Origin: Mycolicibacterium sphagni
GTDB lineage: Bacteria; Actinomycetota; Actinomycetes; Mycobacteriales; Mycobacteriaceae
DNA length: 64,000 nucleotides
NCBI RefSeq assembly: GCF_002250655.1
Contig: NZ_NOZR01000001.1
Coordinates: forward strand, 310,001 to 374,000
Direction of reading: 5' to 3'
Every line of letters begins with the position of its first letter. The stretch's first letter is position 1. Made by a program: the position numbers and the translations under genes. Of this stretch, positions 1 through 8,945 are shown piece after piece. The notes under the pieces were generated by a model. The model did not search any database. It had not been told where the DNA came from and was given only the letters and a program-made list of their open reading frames with translations.

Positions 1-972
1 GGTTTCCTGATCCAGGCGATCGGCTGGCGCGCGGTGTTCTGGATCAACCTGCCCATCTGCGCGGCGGCGATCATCCTCACCGCCGTCTTCGTTCCCGAGA
101 GCAAGTCGGCGACCATGCGCGACATCGATCCGGTCGGGCAGCTACTGGCGGTACTGGCGCTGTTCGGCGTGGTGTTCGTGCTCATCGAGGCGCCCGGTCT
201 GGGCTGGACCAACCCGCGCATCGTGGCCATCGCGGTCGGTGCGGCGATCGCCCTGGTGGGCTTCCTGCGTTACGAATCGCGCCGCCACGACCCCTTCATC
301 GATCTGCGGTTCTTCCGCAGCATTCCGTTCTCGGCGGCTACGGTCACAGCCGTGTGTGCCTTCGCCGCGTGGGGGGCGTTCCTGTTCATGATGTCGCTCT
401 ACCTGCAGGGCGAGCGCGGCTACTCGGCCGCTCACACCGGCTTGATCTACCTGCCGATCGCGATCGGCGCGCTGTTCTTCTCGCCGCTGTCGGGCCGGCT
501 GGTCGGCCGTTTCGGCGCTCGTCCGTCGCTGCTGATCTCGGGGGTGCTGATCACCGTCGCCTCGGTGATGCTGACGTTCCTCACCGCCACCACTCCGATC
601 TGGGCGGTGCTGTGCATTTTCGCGGTCTATGGCATCGGCTTCGGCATGGTGAACGCACCGATCACCAATGCCGCGGTGAGCGGCATGCCCCGTGACCGGG
701 CCGGGGCGGCATCGGCGGTGACGTCGACCAGCCGGCAGGTGGGTGTGAGTATCGGTGTGGCGCTGTGTGGTTCGGTCGCCGGCTCGGCGCTGGCGGTCGT
801 CGGTGTGGACTTCACGTCGGCGGCCCGGCCGCTGTGGTGGGTCAGCATCGGGCTGGGTCTCGTGATCACCCTGCTGGCCGTGGTGTCCACTTCGGCGCGA
901 GCCGCACAGTCCGCGCAGCGGCTGGCCCCGCTGATCGAGACCCATCGAGGGGAGGCCGCCCGTGTCGGGTAA
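1..972 (+). CDS. MFS drug-efflux transporter, DHA2 type (5' end outside window)
   Basis: The reading frame is open from base 1, so the start lies upstream and about 323 C-terminal residues are visible. The first residues (GWRAVFWINLP) match the conserved segment after the middle membrane helices of EmrB/QacA-type 14-helix proton antiporters. The rest alternates hydrophobic helices with short loops and ends in a cytoplasmic tail. The family exports drugs or metabolites using the proton gradient; the substrate cannot be read from sequence. The next gene, a MarR regulator, starts inside its last codons, so the pair is probably co-transcribed and the regulator probably controls the pump. Confidence 0.85.
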   Translation, partial: GFLIQAIGWRAVFWINLPICAAAIILTAVFVPESKSATMRDIDPVGQLLAVLALFGVVFVLIEAPGLGWTNPRIVAIAVGAAIALVGFLRYESRRHDPFIDLRFFRSIPFSAATVTAVCAFAAWGAFLFMMSLYLQGERGYSAAHTGLIYLPIAIGALFFSPLSGRLVGRFGARPSLLISGVLITVASVMLTFLTATTPIWAVLCIFAVYGIGFGMVNAPITNAAVSGMPRDRAGAASAVTSTSRQVGVSIGVALCGSVAGSALAVVGVDFTSAARPLWWVSIGLGLVITLLAVVSTSARAAQSAQRLAPLIETHRGEAARVG

Positions 973-1384
973 TCCGGTCGCCGATCAGGTGTGGCGATCG
1001 ATGTCGAGCCTGGTCCTGGACAACAAGGACCGGTGGCGTCGCGCGGTGGTGGACCGAACCGACCTGCCGTTCAGCCGGATTCGGATCCTGCGGAGGCTCG
1101 CGTCGCAGCCGATGACGGTCAAGGAAGTCGCGGAGGCGGCCACCATCGACGCCCCGGCCGCCACGGTGGCGGTCAACGATCTGGAGGCGCGCGGACTGGT
1201 GGTCCGCCAACCTCATCCGGACAACCGGCGCTGCAAGATGGTGTCGCTGACCGAGGCGGGCCGCGACGTCATCGCCGTGCTCGACGACACCGACGACCCC
1301 GCTCCCGAGGTCTTGGCAACGCTGGACGAGCAGGATCTTCAGGCGTTGCGGACGATCCTGGCGCGTCTGGGTCAGCTGAGGTAG
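962..1384 (+). CDS. MarR-family transcriptional regulator
   Basis: A 140-residue winged-helix protein. Residues around 45-105 carry the recognition helix and wing (MTVKEVAEAATIDAPAATVA, then a VRQPHPDNRRCKMVSLTEAG wing), typical of MarR repressors. The GTG start lies inside the end of the MFS gene (11-nt overlap), indicating translational coupling. MarR proteins next to efflux pumps usually repress them and are released by a ligand; the ligand here is unknown. Its 3' end overlaps the convergent DUF2630 gene by 13 nt. Confidence 0.85.
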   Translation: MSGNPVADQVWRSMSSLVLDNKDRWRRAVVDRTDLPFSRIRILRRLASQPMTVKEVAEAATIDAPAATVAVNDLEARGLVVRQPHPDNRRCKMVSLTEAGRDVIAVLDDTDDPAPEVLATLDEQDLQALRTILARLGQLR

Positions 1385-1620
1385 CCCTCGACTTCCTCGG
1401 CGGGCCGCACAGCGGCGGCGCCGGGGTCTCCGCCGGTCTCGCGCAGTGCGCGGCGCTGCCGAAGCAGGTCCCAGCACTGGTCGAGTTCGGTTTCGATGGC
1501 CCGCAAGCGCCCCTGTTCCTCGGACGGGTCGAGCTGTCCGTGTACCACCCGATCGCGCAGTTCGCGTTCCTGCGCCACCAGGTCGTGGATGCGCGCGAGG
1601 GTGTCGTTGTCTTCTGCCAC
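1372..1620 (-). CDS. DUF2630 family protein
   Basis: An 82-residue acidic, helical protein. It begins with MAEDNDTLARIHDLVAQERE and has the LD..EE..RL..IE.ELDQCWDLLRQRRA pattern that I recognise as DUF2630, a small actinobacterial family of unknown function. The sequence predicts two long helices forming a hairpin. It has no signal peptide or membrane segment. It converges on the MarR gene and lies just downstream of the aminotransferase on the same strand (28-nt gap), so it may be the last gene of that transcript. Confidence 0.75.
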   Translation of the reverse strand: MAEDNDTLARIHDLVAQERELRDRVVHGQLDPSEEQGRLRAIETELDQCWDLLRQRRALRETGGDPGAAAVRPAEEVEGYLS

Positions 1621-1648
1621 CGCTCCAGTGTGCCCGATCTCGCTCTCG

Positions 1649-2968
1649 TCAGAACGGGGAAGCGAGAACCGCGGCGAACTCGGTGCAGAACCAGTCGACG
1701 TCGGAACTGGAGAAAACCAGCGGCGGCCGGATCTTCAGGACGTTGCCGTCGCGGCCGCAGACCGAGATCAGTACCCGGCGCTCCCGCAAGGCGTTGACCA
1801 GTGCACGGGCGCCGGCCCGGTCCGGCGCGCCGGTCTCGGAGATGACCTCGACGCCGACGTAGAGGCCGGTGCCCCGCACGTCGCCGATACGCGGCTGGTC
1901 GGCGCCGAGCCGGGCCAACTCGGTGCGCAATTCGGTGCCCACGTCGCCGGCATTCGCCATCAGCTTCTCGTCGTCGATGACGTCGAGCACCGCGGCGGCG
2001 GCGGCCACCGTCACCGGGTTGCCGCCAAAGGTGTTGAAGTACGGCACTCCGCGGGCGAATGCGTCAAGCACCTCGGTGCAGGCCGCCATCGCCGCGATGG
2101 GCAGGCCGTTGCCCATCGGCTTGCCCATCGTGACCAGATCCGGCACCACGCGATGGCGCAGGAAGCCCCACATCGCATCGCCGGTGCGGGCGAATCCGGG
2201 CTGGACCTCGTCGGCGATGAACACCCCTCCGGCGCGACGCACCGCCGCCACCGCGGGCGCCAGCACCGAGGGGTCGGGGTAGATGCCGTCGGAGGAGAAG
2301 ATGGTGTCCACGATCAGAGCGGAGAATCCGGCACCGCTGTCCTGCAGGTCGGCGATGGCGGCGACGACGTCGTCGGCGAACCGGGCGGCCAGTTCGTCGG
2401 CCGGCACCCGGTAACTGTCCGGCGGGGGGATGGCGCGCACGTGCTCGCCGAGTGACGTCGCTCCGCCGATCGACGGCGAGATCGCGGTTACCGCGGCGGT
2501 GTTGCCGTGGTACGCGTCGGTGGTGACGATGACACCCGTTGCACCCGTGTGCATTTCGGCGACACGTAAGGCCAGATCGTTGACCTCCGACCCAGTGCAG
2601 GCGTACATCACCTGATCGATCTGGTCGGGCATGGTGGCCAGCAGACGCTGGCTGTAGTCGATGATGCCGCCGTGCAGATAGCGGGTGTGGGTGTTCAGGG
2701 TGGACAGTTGCCGGCTGACGGCGTCGACCACGTGCGGGTGGCAGTGCCCGACGCTGGCGACGTTGTTGTAGGCGTCTAGATAGCAGGCGCCGTCAGCGTC
2801 GTAGAGCCGGGTGCCCTCGCCGCGAACCAGGTGCACCGGCCGCTGATAGAACAGCCGGTACGCCGGGCCTAACATGCGGTCACGGGCCGCGATCAACGAT
2901 TCGGTGGCGGGATCAACCGGGTGATCCGCGGAGTAGCTGTTGGAATCCATGATGTTCGAGAAACTCAT
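1649..2968 (-). CDS. Class-III aminotransferase-fold enzyme, probable phospho-lyase (ETNPPL/PHYKPL-like)
   Basis: A 439-residue PLP enzyme. The start is placed at 2968 because a strong AAGGAG lies 8 nt upstream; the frame stays open further back without a better site. The PLP-binding segment IADEVQPGFARTG and the Schiff-base lysine in MGKPMGNGLP are present. The stretches YNNVASVGHCHP and NTHTRYLHGGIIDYSQRL resemble the AGXT2L subgroup, where ethanolamine-phosphate and phosphohydroxylysine phospho-lyases eliminate ammonia and phosphate from phosphorylated amino-alcohols to give aldehydes. Lyase rather than transaminase activity is inferred from this resemblance and from the small-molecule kinase and amino-acid permease nearby. 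Confidence 0.75.
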   Translation of the reverse strand: MSFSNIMDSNSYSADHPVDPATESLIAARDRMLGPAYRLFYQRPVHLVRGEGTRLYDADGACYLDAYNNVASVGHCHPHVVDAVSRQLSTLNTHTRYLHGGIIDYSQRLLATMPDQIDQVMYACTGSEVNDLALRVAEMHTGATGVIVTTDAYHGNTAAVTAISPSIGGATSLGEHVRAIPPPDSYRVPADELAARFADDVVAAIADLQDSGAGFSALIVDTIFSSDGIYPDPSVLAPAVAAVRRAGGVFIADEVQPGFARTGDAMWGFLRHRVVPDLVTMGKPMGNGLPIAAMAACTEVLDAFARGVPYFNTFGGNPVTVAAAAAVLDVIDDEKLMANAGDVGTELRTELARLGADQPRIGDVRGTGLYVGVEVISETGAPDRAGARALVNALRERRVLISVCGRDGNVLKIRPPLVFSSSDVDWFCTEFAAVLASPF

Positions 2969-3013
2969 ACCGCTACTCCTTCGCCTCGTTGACGCGACCC
3001 GCGACCGCACTCA

Positions 3014-4585
3014 CTAACGCTCGTGTGCCTCCTCGAGGACCGTGCGGCCCAGTTCCGAATAGCGCTGCGGCGAGGTGTATTTCAGCACCACAGCCAACAC
3101 GATGCCGCCGATGCCGACGATGCCCACCACATAGGGGATCGCGGTGAAGACCCAGTCGGAGGCGGCGGTGCCCGCCGCGAACGACGCGTTCTTGGCCAGC
3201 AGGTAGATCACGTAGAGCATGCCGAGCCCGCCTAGCAGGGGAGCCAGGAAGGTGCGGAACCAGTTTGCGGTCTCGGGGTGGTTCTTGCCCACGTGGAAGT
3301 AGGCGATCACCGCAAACGCGGCCAAGGCCTGCACGAGCAGGATCGCGGTGGTGCCCAGCAGCGCCATCAGCCCGTAGAGGCCGGTGTAGGGGTCGCGCCC
3401 GGTGATGGCGAAGAACAGCACCACCACGGTGGCGAATCCGGTCTGCACGAAGCCGGCGATGTGCGGGGAGCCGTGCTTGGCGTGCGTGGCGCCGAGCGTC
3501 TTGCGCATCCCGGGGATGACGTTCTCCCGGCCGATCGCGTAGATGTAGCGGGCGGCGCAGTTGTGGAACGCCATGCCGCACGCGAACGAACCTGTCATCA
3601 GCAGGATCTTGAACAGGTCGACGGCCCAGGTGCCCAGGTGCGCACCGACCGGCCCGAAGAAGATGTCACCGGCGGTAGTCGAATCCTGCGCCAGTGCAAT
3701 GGCGTTCTGCGGTCCGGTGCCCACGATCGCCAGCCACGAGACCAGGATGTAGAACACGCCGATTCCGATGACCGAGCTGATCACCGCGATCGGGATGATC
3801 TTCTTCGGGTTCTTGGACTCCTCGCCGTACATCGCACTGGACTCGAAGCCGACCCATGACCAGAACGCGAAGAACAGGCCGATGCCGGCCGATCCGGCGA
3901 CCGTGAGCATGCTGCCGTCGGCACCGGTCACCGAGCCGGACAGATTCTGGAAAGCGTTGAGCGGGTTGAGCGATCCCCACGACCAGCCCTGCGGGCCGCC
4001 GCCGGTGAACAACACTGACAGCGCCATCAGGGAGAGCATGACGATCTCGGTGATCAGGAACACCCCGAGGACCCTCGCCGCCACGTTGATGTCGAAGTAT
4101 GTCAGCAGGGCATTGATGGCCAGCATCGCGACCGCGAAGACAATCCACGAAACGTTCACGTGGAAAAGCGAATTGAACGTGTCATTGCCGAAGAAGGCGA
4201 AGATGCCGATGAGTGAGGCCTCGAACACCATGTAGGCCATCGTGGTCAGGAACCCGGCGCCGAGTCCGATGATGCGGCCAAGTCCGTGGGAGATGTACCC
4301 GTAGAACGCGCCGGTGGCGGTGATGTGCTTGCTCATCGCGGCGTAGCCGATCGCGAACAGCGTCAGCACGATCGTGGCGACGAAGTATCCCGCGGGTGCG
4401 TAGGCGCCGTTGCCGAATCCGACCGCGATCGGCACGTTGCCGACCATTGCGGTGATCGGCGCGGCAGTGGCGACGGCCATGAACAGGACGCCGATCAGCC
4501 CAACGGCATTGGGCTTGAGCCGCTGGACGGTATCGGTGCTGGCACCGGTGCCCGCCGTGGCGGGCGGATCGATGATGTCGCTCAT
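3014..4585 (-). CDS. APC-superfamily amino acid permease
   Basis: A 523-residue inner-membrane transporter with about 12 hydrophobic helices. The start is placed at MSDIIDPPATAG (4585) because the upstream extension is basic and low in hydrophobicity. The first helix region LMAVATAAPITAMVGNVP and the FGNGAYAPAGYFVATIVL segment are typical of APC amino acid/polyamine/organocation carriers. It precedes the phospho-lyase-like gene on the same strand with a 45-nt gap, so the two are probably one operon and the permease probably imports that enzyme's amine or amino-acid substrate or its precursor. Confidence 0.85.
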   Translation of the reverse strand: MSDIIDPPATAGTGASTDTVQRLKPNAVGLIGVLFMAVATAAPITAMVGNVPIAVGFGNGAYAPAGYFVATIVLTLFAIGYAAMSKHITATGAFYGYISHGLGRIIGLGAGFLTTMAYMVFEASLIGIFAFFGNDTFNSLFHVNVSWIVFAVAMLAINALLTYFDINVAARVLGVFLITEIVMLSLMALSVLFTGGGPQGWSWGSLNPLNAFQNLSGSVTGADGSMLTVAGSAGIGLFFAFWSWVGFESSAMYGEESKNPKKIIPIAVISSVIGIGVFYILVSWLAIVGTGPQNAIALAQDSTTAGDIFFGPVGAHLGTWAVDLFKILLMTGSFACGMAFHNCAARYIYAIGRENVIPGMRKTLGATHAKHGSPHIAGFVQTGFATVVVLFFAITGRDPYTGLYGLMALLGTTAILLVQALAAFAVIAYFHVGKNHPETANWFRTFLAPLLGGLGMLYVIYLLAKNASFAAGTAASDWVFTAIPYVVGIVGIGGIVLAVVLKYTSPQRYSELGRTVLEEAHER

Positions 4586-4745
4586 AGTGTGAATTTCCGA
4601 TCTCGAACGTGACTGGGGGTCGCGCCGGTTTTTGGTCTGGTTTTGTCTCAGGTGCTGGTGACCCGGGGAGCGAGGGCAATGTCGACAACGACTCTGTGGT
4701 GCGACGACGACATTGTTACCCTCGCGAGATCGCCTGGTCAACAGG

Positions 4746-4774
4746 AACAATCGAGCCGATACGTCCCGATTGTT
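4746..4774. promoter_or_regulatory. Inverted repeat in divergent promoter region, candidate GntR operator
   Basis: A perfect 8-bp inverted repeat, AACAATCG and CGATTGTT, separated by 13 bp, lies in the 265-bp spacer between the divergent permease and phosphotransferase genes. The 9-mer GTCCCGATT occurs twice here (4763 and 4821). The position suits an operator serving both transcripts; the UTRA-type GntR regulator encoded at 6692 is the obvious candidate to bind it. This is inference from symmetry and position only. Confidence 0.35.
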
Positions 4775-4850
4775 TCGGTTGTGTTTCGCGCGACGGAGCT
4801 AGGAAACAGGGGCGTAAAAAGTCCCGATTTGGTCTGCCGGGCATGCGGTT

Positions 4851-5882
4851 ATGGTCCACACTGATCGCATGCCGGGACTGCCGCCGACTCACGACTTATT
4901 CGCGCGCGCTGCCCTTCCCGCCTACGGGCGCTCGCCAGAGGCGCCGCTGCGGCTGCTCAGCCTGTCGGAGAACGCCACGTACCTGGTCGAGGGCGACGAG
5001 CCGATCGTGCTGCGGGTGCATCGGCCCGGCTATCACTCGCTGGAGGCGATTCGCTCGGAGTTGGCGTGGATGCAGGCCCTGCGGACCGAAACCTCGGTTA
5101 CCACACCAGAGTTGGTCGCCGCCCTGGACGGAACCGATGTGGTGGTCGCCGAGGTCGATGACGAGGCGTTGCACGTCGACGCGGTGACGTTCGTGGCGGG
5201 CTGCACGGCCGAGGAAGATCCCGAGGCTGTCGGCTTCGACGAACTCGGCCGCCTCACCGCCGTCATGCACGAACATTCCCGGAACTGGCACTTCCCGGAT
5301 GGCTTTACCCGGTTCCGCTGGGACCTCGAGACGATCCTCGGCCCGCGGGCGCGCTGGGGTAACTGGCGCATGGCGCCGGGCCTGACCGACGCCGACCGTG
5401 TCGTGATCCAGCGCGCCGTCGACGACATCACGGCGAAGCTGACCGATTTCGGCTGCAGCCCAGACCGTTTCGGTCTGGTGCACGCCGACCTGCGGCTGGC
5501 GAACCTGATGGTCGATCCAGCGGACGTGTCGGCCGGGATCACCGTGATCGACTTCGACGACTGCGGGTGGTCGTGGTATCTGGCCGACCTCGGGGCAGCG
5601 GTATCGTTCATCGAAGACACGCCCGCCGGCGAGCGGATCATCGCCGAATGGCTCACGGGCTACTTCGAGGCGGGGTCGTTTCCGGTCGAGCACCTGGCCC
5701 TCATCCCGTCCTTCGTGATGATGCGACGGATCATGCTCACGGCGTGGATCGCATCGCATTTCGACGCCGACGCGGCGATCGGTGTTGGTGTGGAGTTCGC
5801 ACCAAATACTGCGCGGCTGGCGCAGCGCTACCTGGAAGACCGGAGTTGGCTGCAGGATGCGATCTTCGGGTCGCGGGTGTGA
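4851..5882 (+). CDS. Phosphotransferase of the aminoglycoside/choline kinase fold, probable amino-alcohol kinase
   Basis: A 343-residue kinase-fold protein (337 if it starts at 4869; neither start has a convincing ribosome site). The N-lobe contains the ATP-loop-like stretch [14 protein letters not shown]. The catalytic loop is [10 protein letters not shown] (Brenner motif HxDxxxxN) and the metal-binding motif is VIDFDDCG, about 20 residues later. This arrangement occurs in APH(3'), choline/ethanolamine kinases and hydroxylysine kinase. Divergent to the phospho-lyase-like enzyme and permease, it could supply the phosphorylated substrate, as human hydroxylysine kinase does for its phospho-lyase. 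Antibiotic phosphorylation is less likely in this context. Confidence 0.7.
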   Translation: MVHTDRMPGLPPTHDLFARAALPAYGRSPEAPLRLLSLSENATYLVEGDEPIVLRVHRPGYHSLEAIRSELAWMQALRTETSVTTPELVAALDGTDVVVAEVDDEALHVDAVTFVAGCTAEEDPEAVGFDELGRLTAVMHEHSRNWHFPDGFTRFRWDLETILGPRARWGNWRMAPGLTDADRVVIQRAVDDITAKLTDFGCSPDRFGLVHADLRLANLMVDPADVSAGITVIDFDDCGWSWYLADLGAAVSFIEDTPAGERIIAEWLTGYFEAGSFPVEHLALIPSFVMMRRIMLTAWIASHFDADAAIGVGVEFAPNTARLAQRYLEDRSWLQDAIFGSRV

Positions 5883-5910
5883 AACCGGCTGTGGCAGAGA
5901 TGGAGTGCGC

Positions 5911-6687
5911 ATGTTTGACCTGAGTTCGACGTCTGTGGTGGTCACCGGCGGCAGCAAGGGCATCGGCCGTGGTATTGCCGCGGTGTTCGCCACCGCCGGC
6001 GCCAACGTCGCGATCGCAGCGCGTTCGGCGGCCGAACTCGACACGGCGGTAGGCGATTTGGCCACCTTGGGCCCAGGGAAGGTGCTGGGCGTGCAGACCG
6101 ATGTCACCGACCCCGCTGCGTGTGCGAGCTTGGCCGCCGCCGTCATCGAGGCGTTCGGCGGGATCGACGTCGTCTGCGCTAACGCGGGCATCTTCCCCGA
6201 AGCGCCGCTGGCCACTATGACCCCGGCTCAGCTCTCCGAGGTTCTGGACGTCAACGTCAAGGGCAATGTGTTCACGGTTCAGGCCTGCCTGGATGCGCTG
6301 ATCGCGTCCGGGCGCGGCCGGGTGATCCTGACATCGTCGATCACCGGTCCGATCACCGGCTTCCCCGGCTGGTCGCACTACGGCGCGTCCAAGTCCGCGC
6401 AACTGGGCTTCATGCGCACCGCCGCAATCGAATTGGGACCACACGGGATCACCGTCAACGCGGTGCTGCCGGGCAACATCTTCACCGAAGGCCTCGCCGA
6501 CATGGGCGAGGACTACATTGCCGGAATGACCGCCGCGATCCCGGCAGGCGTGCTGGGCAAACCGGAGGACATCGGCCATCTCGCCGCGTTCCTGGCCACG
6601 GCCGAAGCCGGATACATCACCGGCCAGGCGATCGCCGTCGACGGTGGTCAGGTGTTGCCGGAGTCGCCGGACGCGGTGCGGCCCTAG
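5911..6687 (+). CDS. Short-chain dehydrogenase/reductase
   Basis: A 258-residue classical SDR. The start at 5911 is preceded by GGAG at 7 nt; the frame extends upstream only as noise. It shows the cofactor motif TGGSKGIG, the NAG turn (CANAGIF), the catalytic serine in LTSSITGP and the active-site pair YGASK. The C-terminal [11 protein letters not shown] is typical of the family. It lies 28 nt after the kinase and 4 nt before the GntR gene, so the three probably form one operon. Oxidising or reducing the aldehyde made by the phospho-lyase would fit, but the substrate is not evident from sequence. Confidence 0.85.
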   Translation: MFDLSSTSVVVTGGSKGIGRGIAAVFATAGANVAIAARSAAELDTAVGDLATLGPGKVLGVQTDVTDPAACASLAAAVIEAFGGIDVVCANAGIFPEAPLATMTPAQLSEVLDVNVKGNVFTVQACLDALIASGRGRVILTSSITGPITGFPGWSHYGASKSAQLGFMRTAAIELGPHGITVNAVLPGNIFTEGLADMGEDYIAGMTAAIPAGVLGKPEDIGHLAAFLATAEAGYITGQAIAVDGGQVLPESPDAVRP

Positions 6688-6691
6688 TCCG

Positions 6692-7477
6692 ATGGAGGAG
6701 TCGGAGGGGGGCCCGATTGCCGAGGATGTGCGACGGCGCATCCTCTCGATGCTCGCTCAGGGCACCCTGCGGCCCGGTTCGCGGCTTGGTACCGAGCGTG
6801 AGATGGCCGACCGGTTCGAGGTTTCCCGCTCGACGCTCCGCAGTGCGCTGCTGCCGCTGAGTCGCGCGGGGGTGCTGGAGCGCCGAACCGGCCGCAACGG
6901 GGGAACTTTCGTACGCGCCGACGTGGTGGAGCGCAACGCCGCCGAGCTGGCCGGCCTGCCGGCCAGGCTGCGCAGTGGCGGGCATACCAGCGCCACCCGC
7001 GTGCTGGCCACTGATCGCCGCCCCGCCACCCCGGCGGAGGCCGCCGCACTGGAGATCGAGGATCGGTGTGAGGTTTTCGCGATCCGCAGGCTGCGCTATG
7101 CCGACGGGGTACCGCTGTCGGTGGATTTCTCCTGTTTCGTCGCCGACCACGTCATCGATCTGCTGGAGCAACCGCTGGGCGGCTCGCTCTACGAGTTGTT
7201 CGCCGTTCGGTACGGGCTGGTGCCCGCGACCTCCAGCGAGACCATCGAGGTCGTCAGCGCCAGTCCGCGGGAGGCGGACTGGCTGGGCATCGCGCACCGC
7301 CGCCCACTGGTGGCGATCACCCGGGTCACCCGCGATGCCGCCGACCGGCCGTTCGAGTACGCCTACGACCTGTTCCGGGCCGATCGGGTGCGGTTGACGG
7401 CCACGACGTCGACGGTCACCGCGCGGGAACGTAGGGGCACTGACGGTCGGGTGGAACGCTCGGTCAGCAGCGCCTGA
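6692..7477 (+). CDS. GntR-family regulator with UTRA ligand domain (HutC type)
   Basis: A 261-residue regulator. Residues 1-75 form a GntR winged helix (SRLGTEREMADRFEVSRSTL, then a GTFV wing). Residues 85-235 match the UTRA effector-binding domain (IRRLRYADGVPLSVDFSC, AITRVTRDAADRPFEYAYDL). UTRA domains bind small metabolites such as amino acids, sugars or organic acids. Starting 4 nt after the SDR stop, it is probably the local regulator of the kinase/lyase/permease genes, and a candidate to bind the inverted repeat at 4746-4774. Confidence 0.85.
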   Translation: MEESEGGPIAEDVRRRILSMLAQGTLRPGSRLGTEREMADRFEVSRSTLRSALLPLSRAGVLERRTGRNGGTFVRADVVERNAAELAGLPARLRSGGHTSATRVLATDRRPATPAEAAALEIEDRCEVFAIRRLRYADGVPLSVDFSCFVADHVIDLLEQPLGGSLYELFAVRYGLVPATSSETIEVVSASPREADWLGIAHRRPLVAITRVTRDAADRPFEYAYDLFRADRVRLTATTSTVTARERRGTDGRVERSVSSA

Positions 7478-7495
7478 CCGACTAGTGTGTGTCCC

Positions 7496-7858
7496 GTGAC
7501 GAGCAAACCCGAGATCGAGTTCCCCGACGGCCCGGCGCCCACCGAGCTGGTCATCAAGGACCTGGTGGTCGGCGACGGCGATGAAGCCACGCCCGGCGCT
7601 GTCGTGGATGTCCACTACGTGGGTGTCGAATACGACACCGGGGATGAGTTCGACAGCTCATGGAAGCGTGGTGAGTCCATCTCCTTCCCGCTGCGCGGAC
7701 TGATCCAGGGCTGGCAGGACGGCATCCCGGGCATGAAGGTGGGTGGCCGGCGTCAGCTGACGATCCCGCCCGAGCAGGCCTACGGGCCGGCCGGCTCCGG
7801 GCATCAGCTGTCCGGCAAGACGTTGATTTTCGTCATCGACCTGCTGGCCACCCGCTAG
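7496..7858 (+). CDS. FKBP-type peptidyl-prolyl cis-trans isomerase
   Basis: A 120-residue single-domain FKBP. The GTG at 7496 is chosen because VTSKPEIEFPDGPAP matches the usual mycobacterial N-terminus; a GTG three codons earlier is possible. Family features include VDVHYVGVEYDTGDEFDSSW, FPLRGLIQGWQDGIPGMKVG, and RQLTIPPEQAYG. It has no signal peptide, so it is cytosolic and catalyses proline isomerisation during folding. It is the terminal gene on this strand before the convergent dehydrogenase remnant. Confidence 0.9.
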   Translation: MTSKPEIEFPDGPAPTELVIKDLVVGDGDEATPGAVVDVHYVGVEYDTGDEFDSSWKRGESISFPLRGLIQGWQDGIPGMKVGGRRQLTIPPEQAYGPAGSGHQLSGKTLIFVIDLLATR

Positions 7859-7897
7859 ATAACTGTCCCTCGTCCGCCCGGGGCCCTGACGATTGAA

Positions 7898-8842
7898 TTA
7901 CTGGGGTACGTACCCGACGGCCGGGTCGACAATATTGTGCAGCGGCTCGCCACGCAGCCATCGCGCGAGATTGTCGGTGAACACCCGCATCATGTCGACC
8001 TCGAACCCGACATAGTCGCCCGACATATGCGGAGAGACAAGCACATTGGGAATCGACCAGAGCGGCGACCCGGCCGGCAGTGGCTCGACCTCGAACACGT
8101 CTAGTGCCGCACCCGCGATCGCTCCGCTGCGCAGCGCATCGACCAGATCCGCCTCGACGACCGTCGGCCCGCGACCGACGTTGACAAGAAATCCGCTCGG
8201 CCCCAGCGCGTCCAGGACCGCGGACCCCACCAATGCCGTCGTGGCCGGAGTCAGCGGTGCGGCCAGCACCAGCAGGTCCACTTCCGCGGCCACTGAGACC
8301 AACTCCGTGCTGGCCCTGACGGTGCCGAAGCGGGGGTCGGCGCTCGCGGTGCGGCCGACCAGCGTTACGTCCACGTCTAGTCGCATCAATCGCTCGGCGA
8401 CGGCCCGGCCGATCGACCCGCTGCCCACCACGGCCGCGCGCCTACCGGCCAGCCGTCCGGTGGTCCGGTACTGCCACCGACGCTCACGCTGCAACGACCA
8501 GCTGTCGGCGAGCCCCTTGACGTGGCTGAGCACCGCGGCGATCACCCATTCCGCGATCGGCACGTCGAATACGCCGCGCGAGTTGGTGAGCGTGACCGCC
8601 GCCAACTCGGGACACAGCAGTCGGTTCACCCCGACCGAAGCGGCGTGGACTCAGCGGACGTCGGTAGCCCGGCGCAGCAGCGCGCCCAGATCGGCGAAGC
8701 GATGGTCCCAGATGTAGAGCACCTGAGCTCTGGCCACCTGATCGTCGGTGGGCGTCGCACTCACCTCGACCACCTCGACGCCGGCAGGGATCAGTTCCAG
8801 CGGCGGCGGCGGCAGTTCGGGGTCGGGCTCGGTGACGACCAC
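7898..8842 (-). pseudogene. D-isomer-specific 2-hydroxyacid dehydrogenase interrupted by an in-frame TGA
   Basis: Both halves lie in one frame, separated only by a TGA at 8653-8651. Upstream are about 63 residues ending ATDVR; downstream, VHAASVGVNRLL continues directly. The family motif here is RWVQ/HxxSxGVN, so TGA replaces a tryptophan codon (TGG). The downstream part has the Rossmann motif VVGSGSIGRAVAE, the NVGRGP segment and the C-terminal histidine loop VSPHMSGD. Reading through, the protein would be about 314 residues. A restart at the GTG at 8629 would lack much of the catalytic domain. A recent inactivating mutation or a sequence error explains it equally well. Confidence 0.8.
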
Positions 8843-8945
8843 GACGATGGGGCGCTCAATGACGTCAATTTCGATAGTCTATTGCAGACGAAATGCGATC
8901 GCCCGATGGACGATTCGACCGCACCGAAAGCAGGTGGTCCCCGAC

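Noticed and set aside
142..945. Long open frames antisense to the MFS gene and to many other genes, rich in Arg/His/Gly
   Set aside because: These are the usual reverse-strand shadows of high-GC codon bias: no ribosome sites, extreme composition and no family resemblance.
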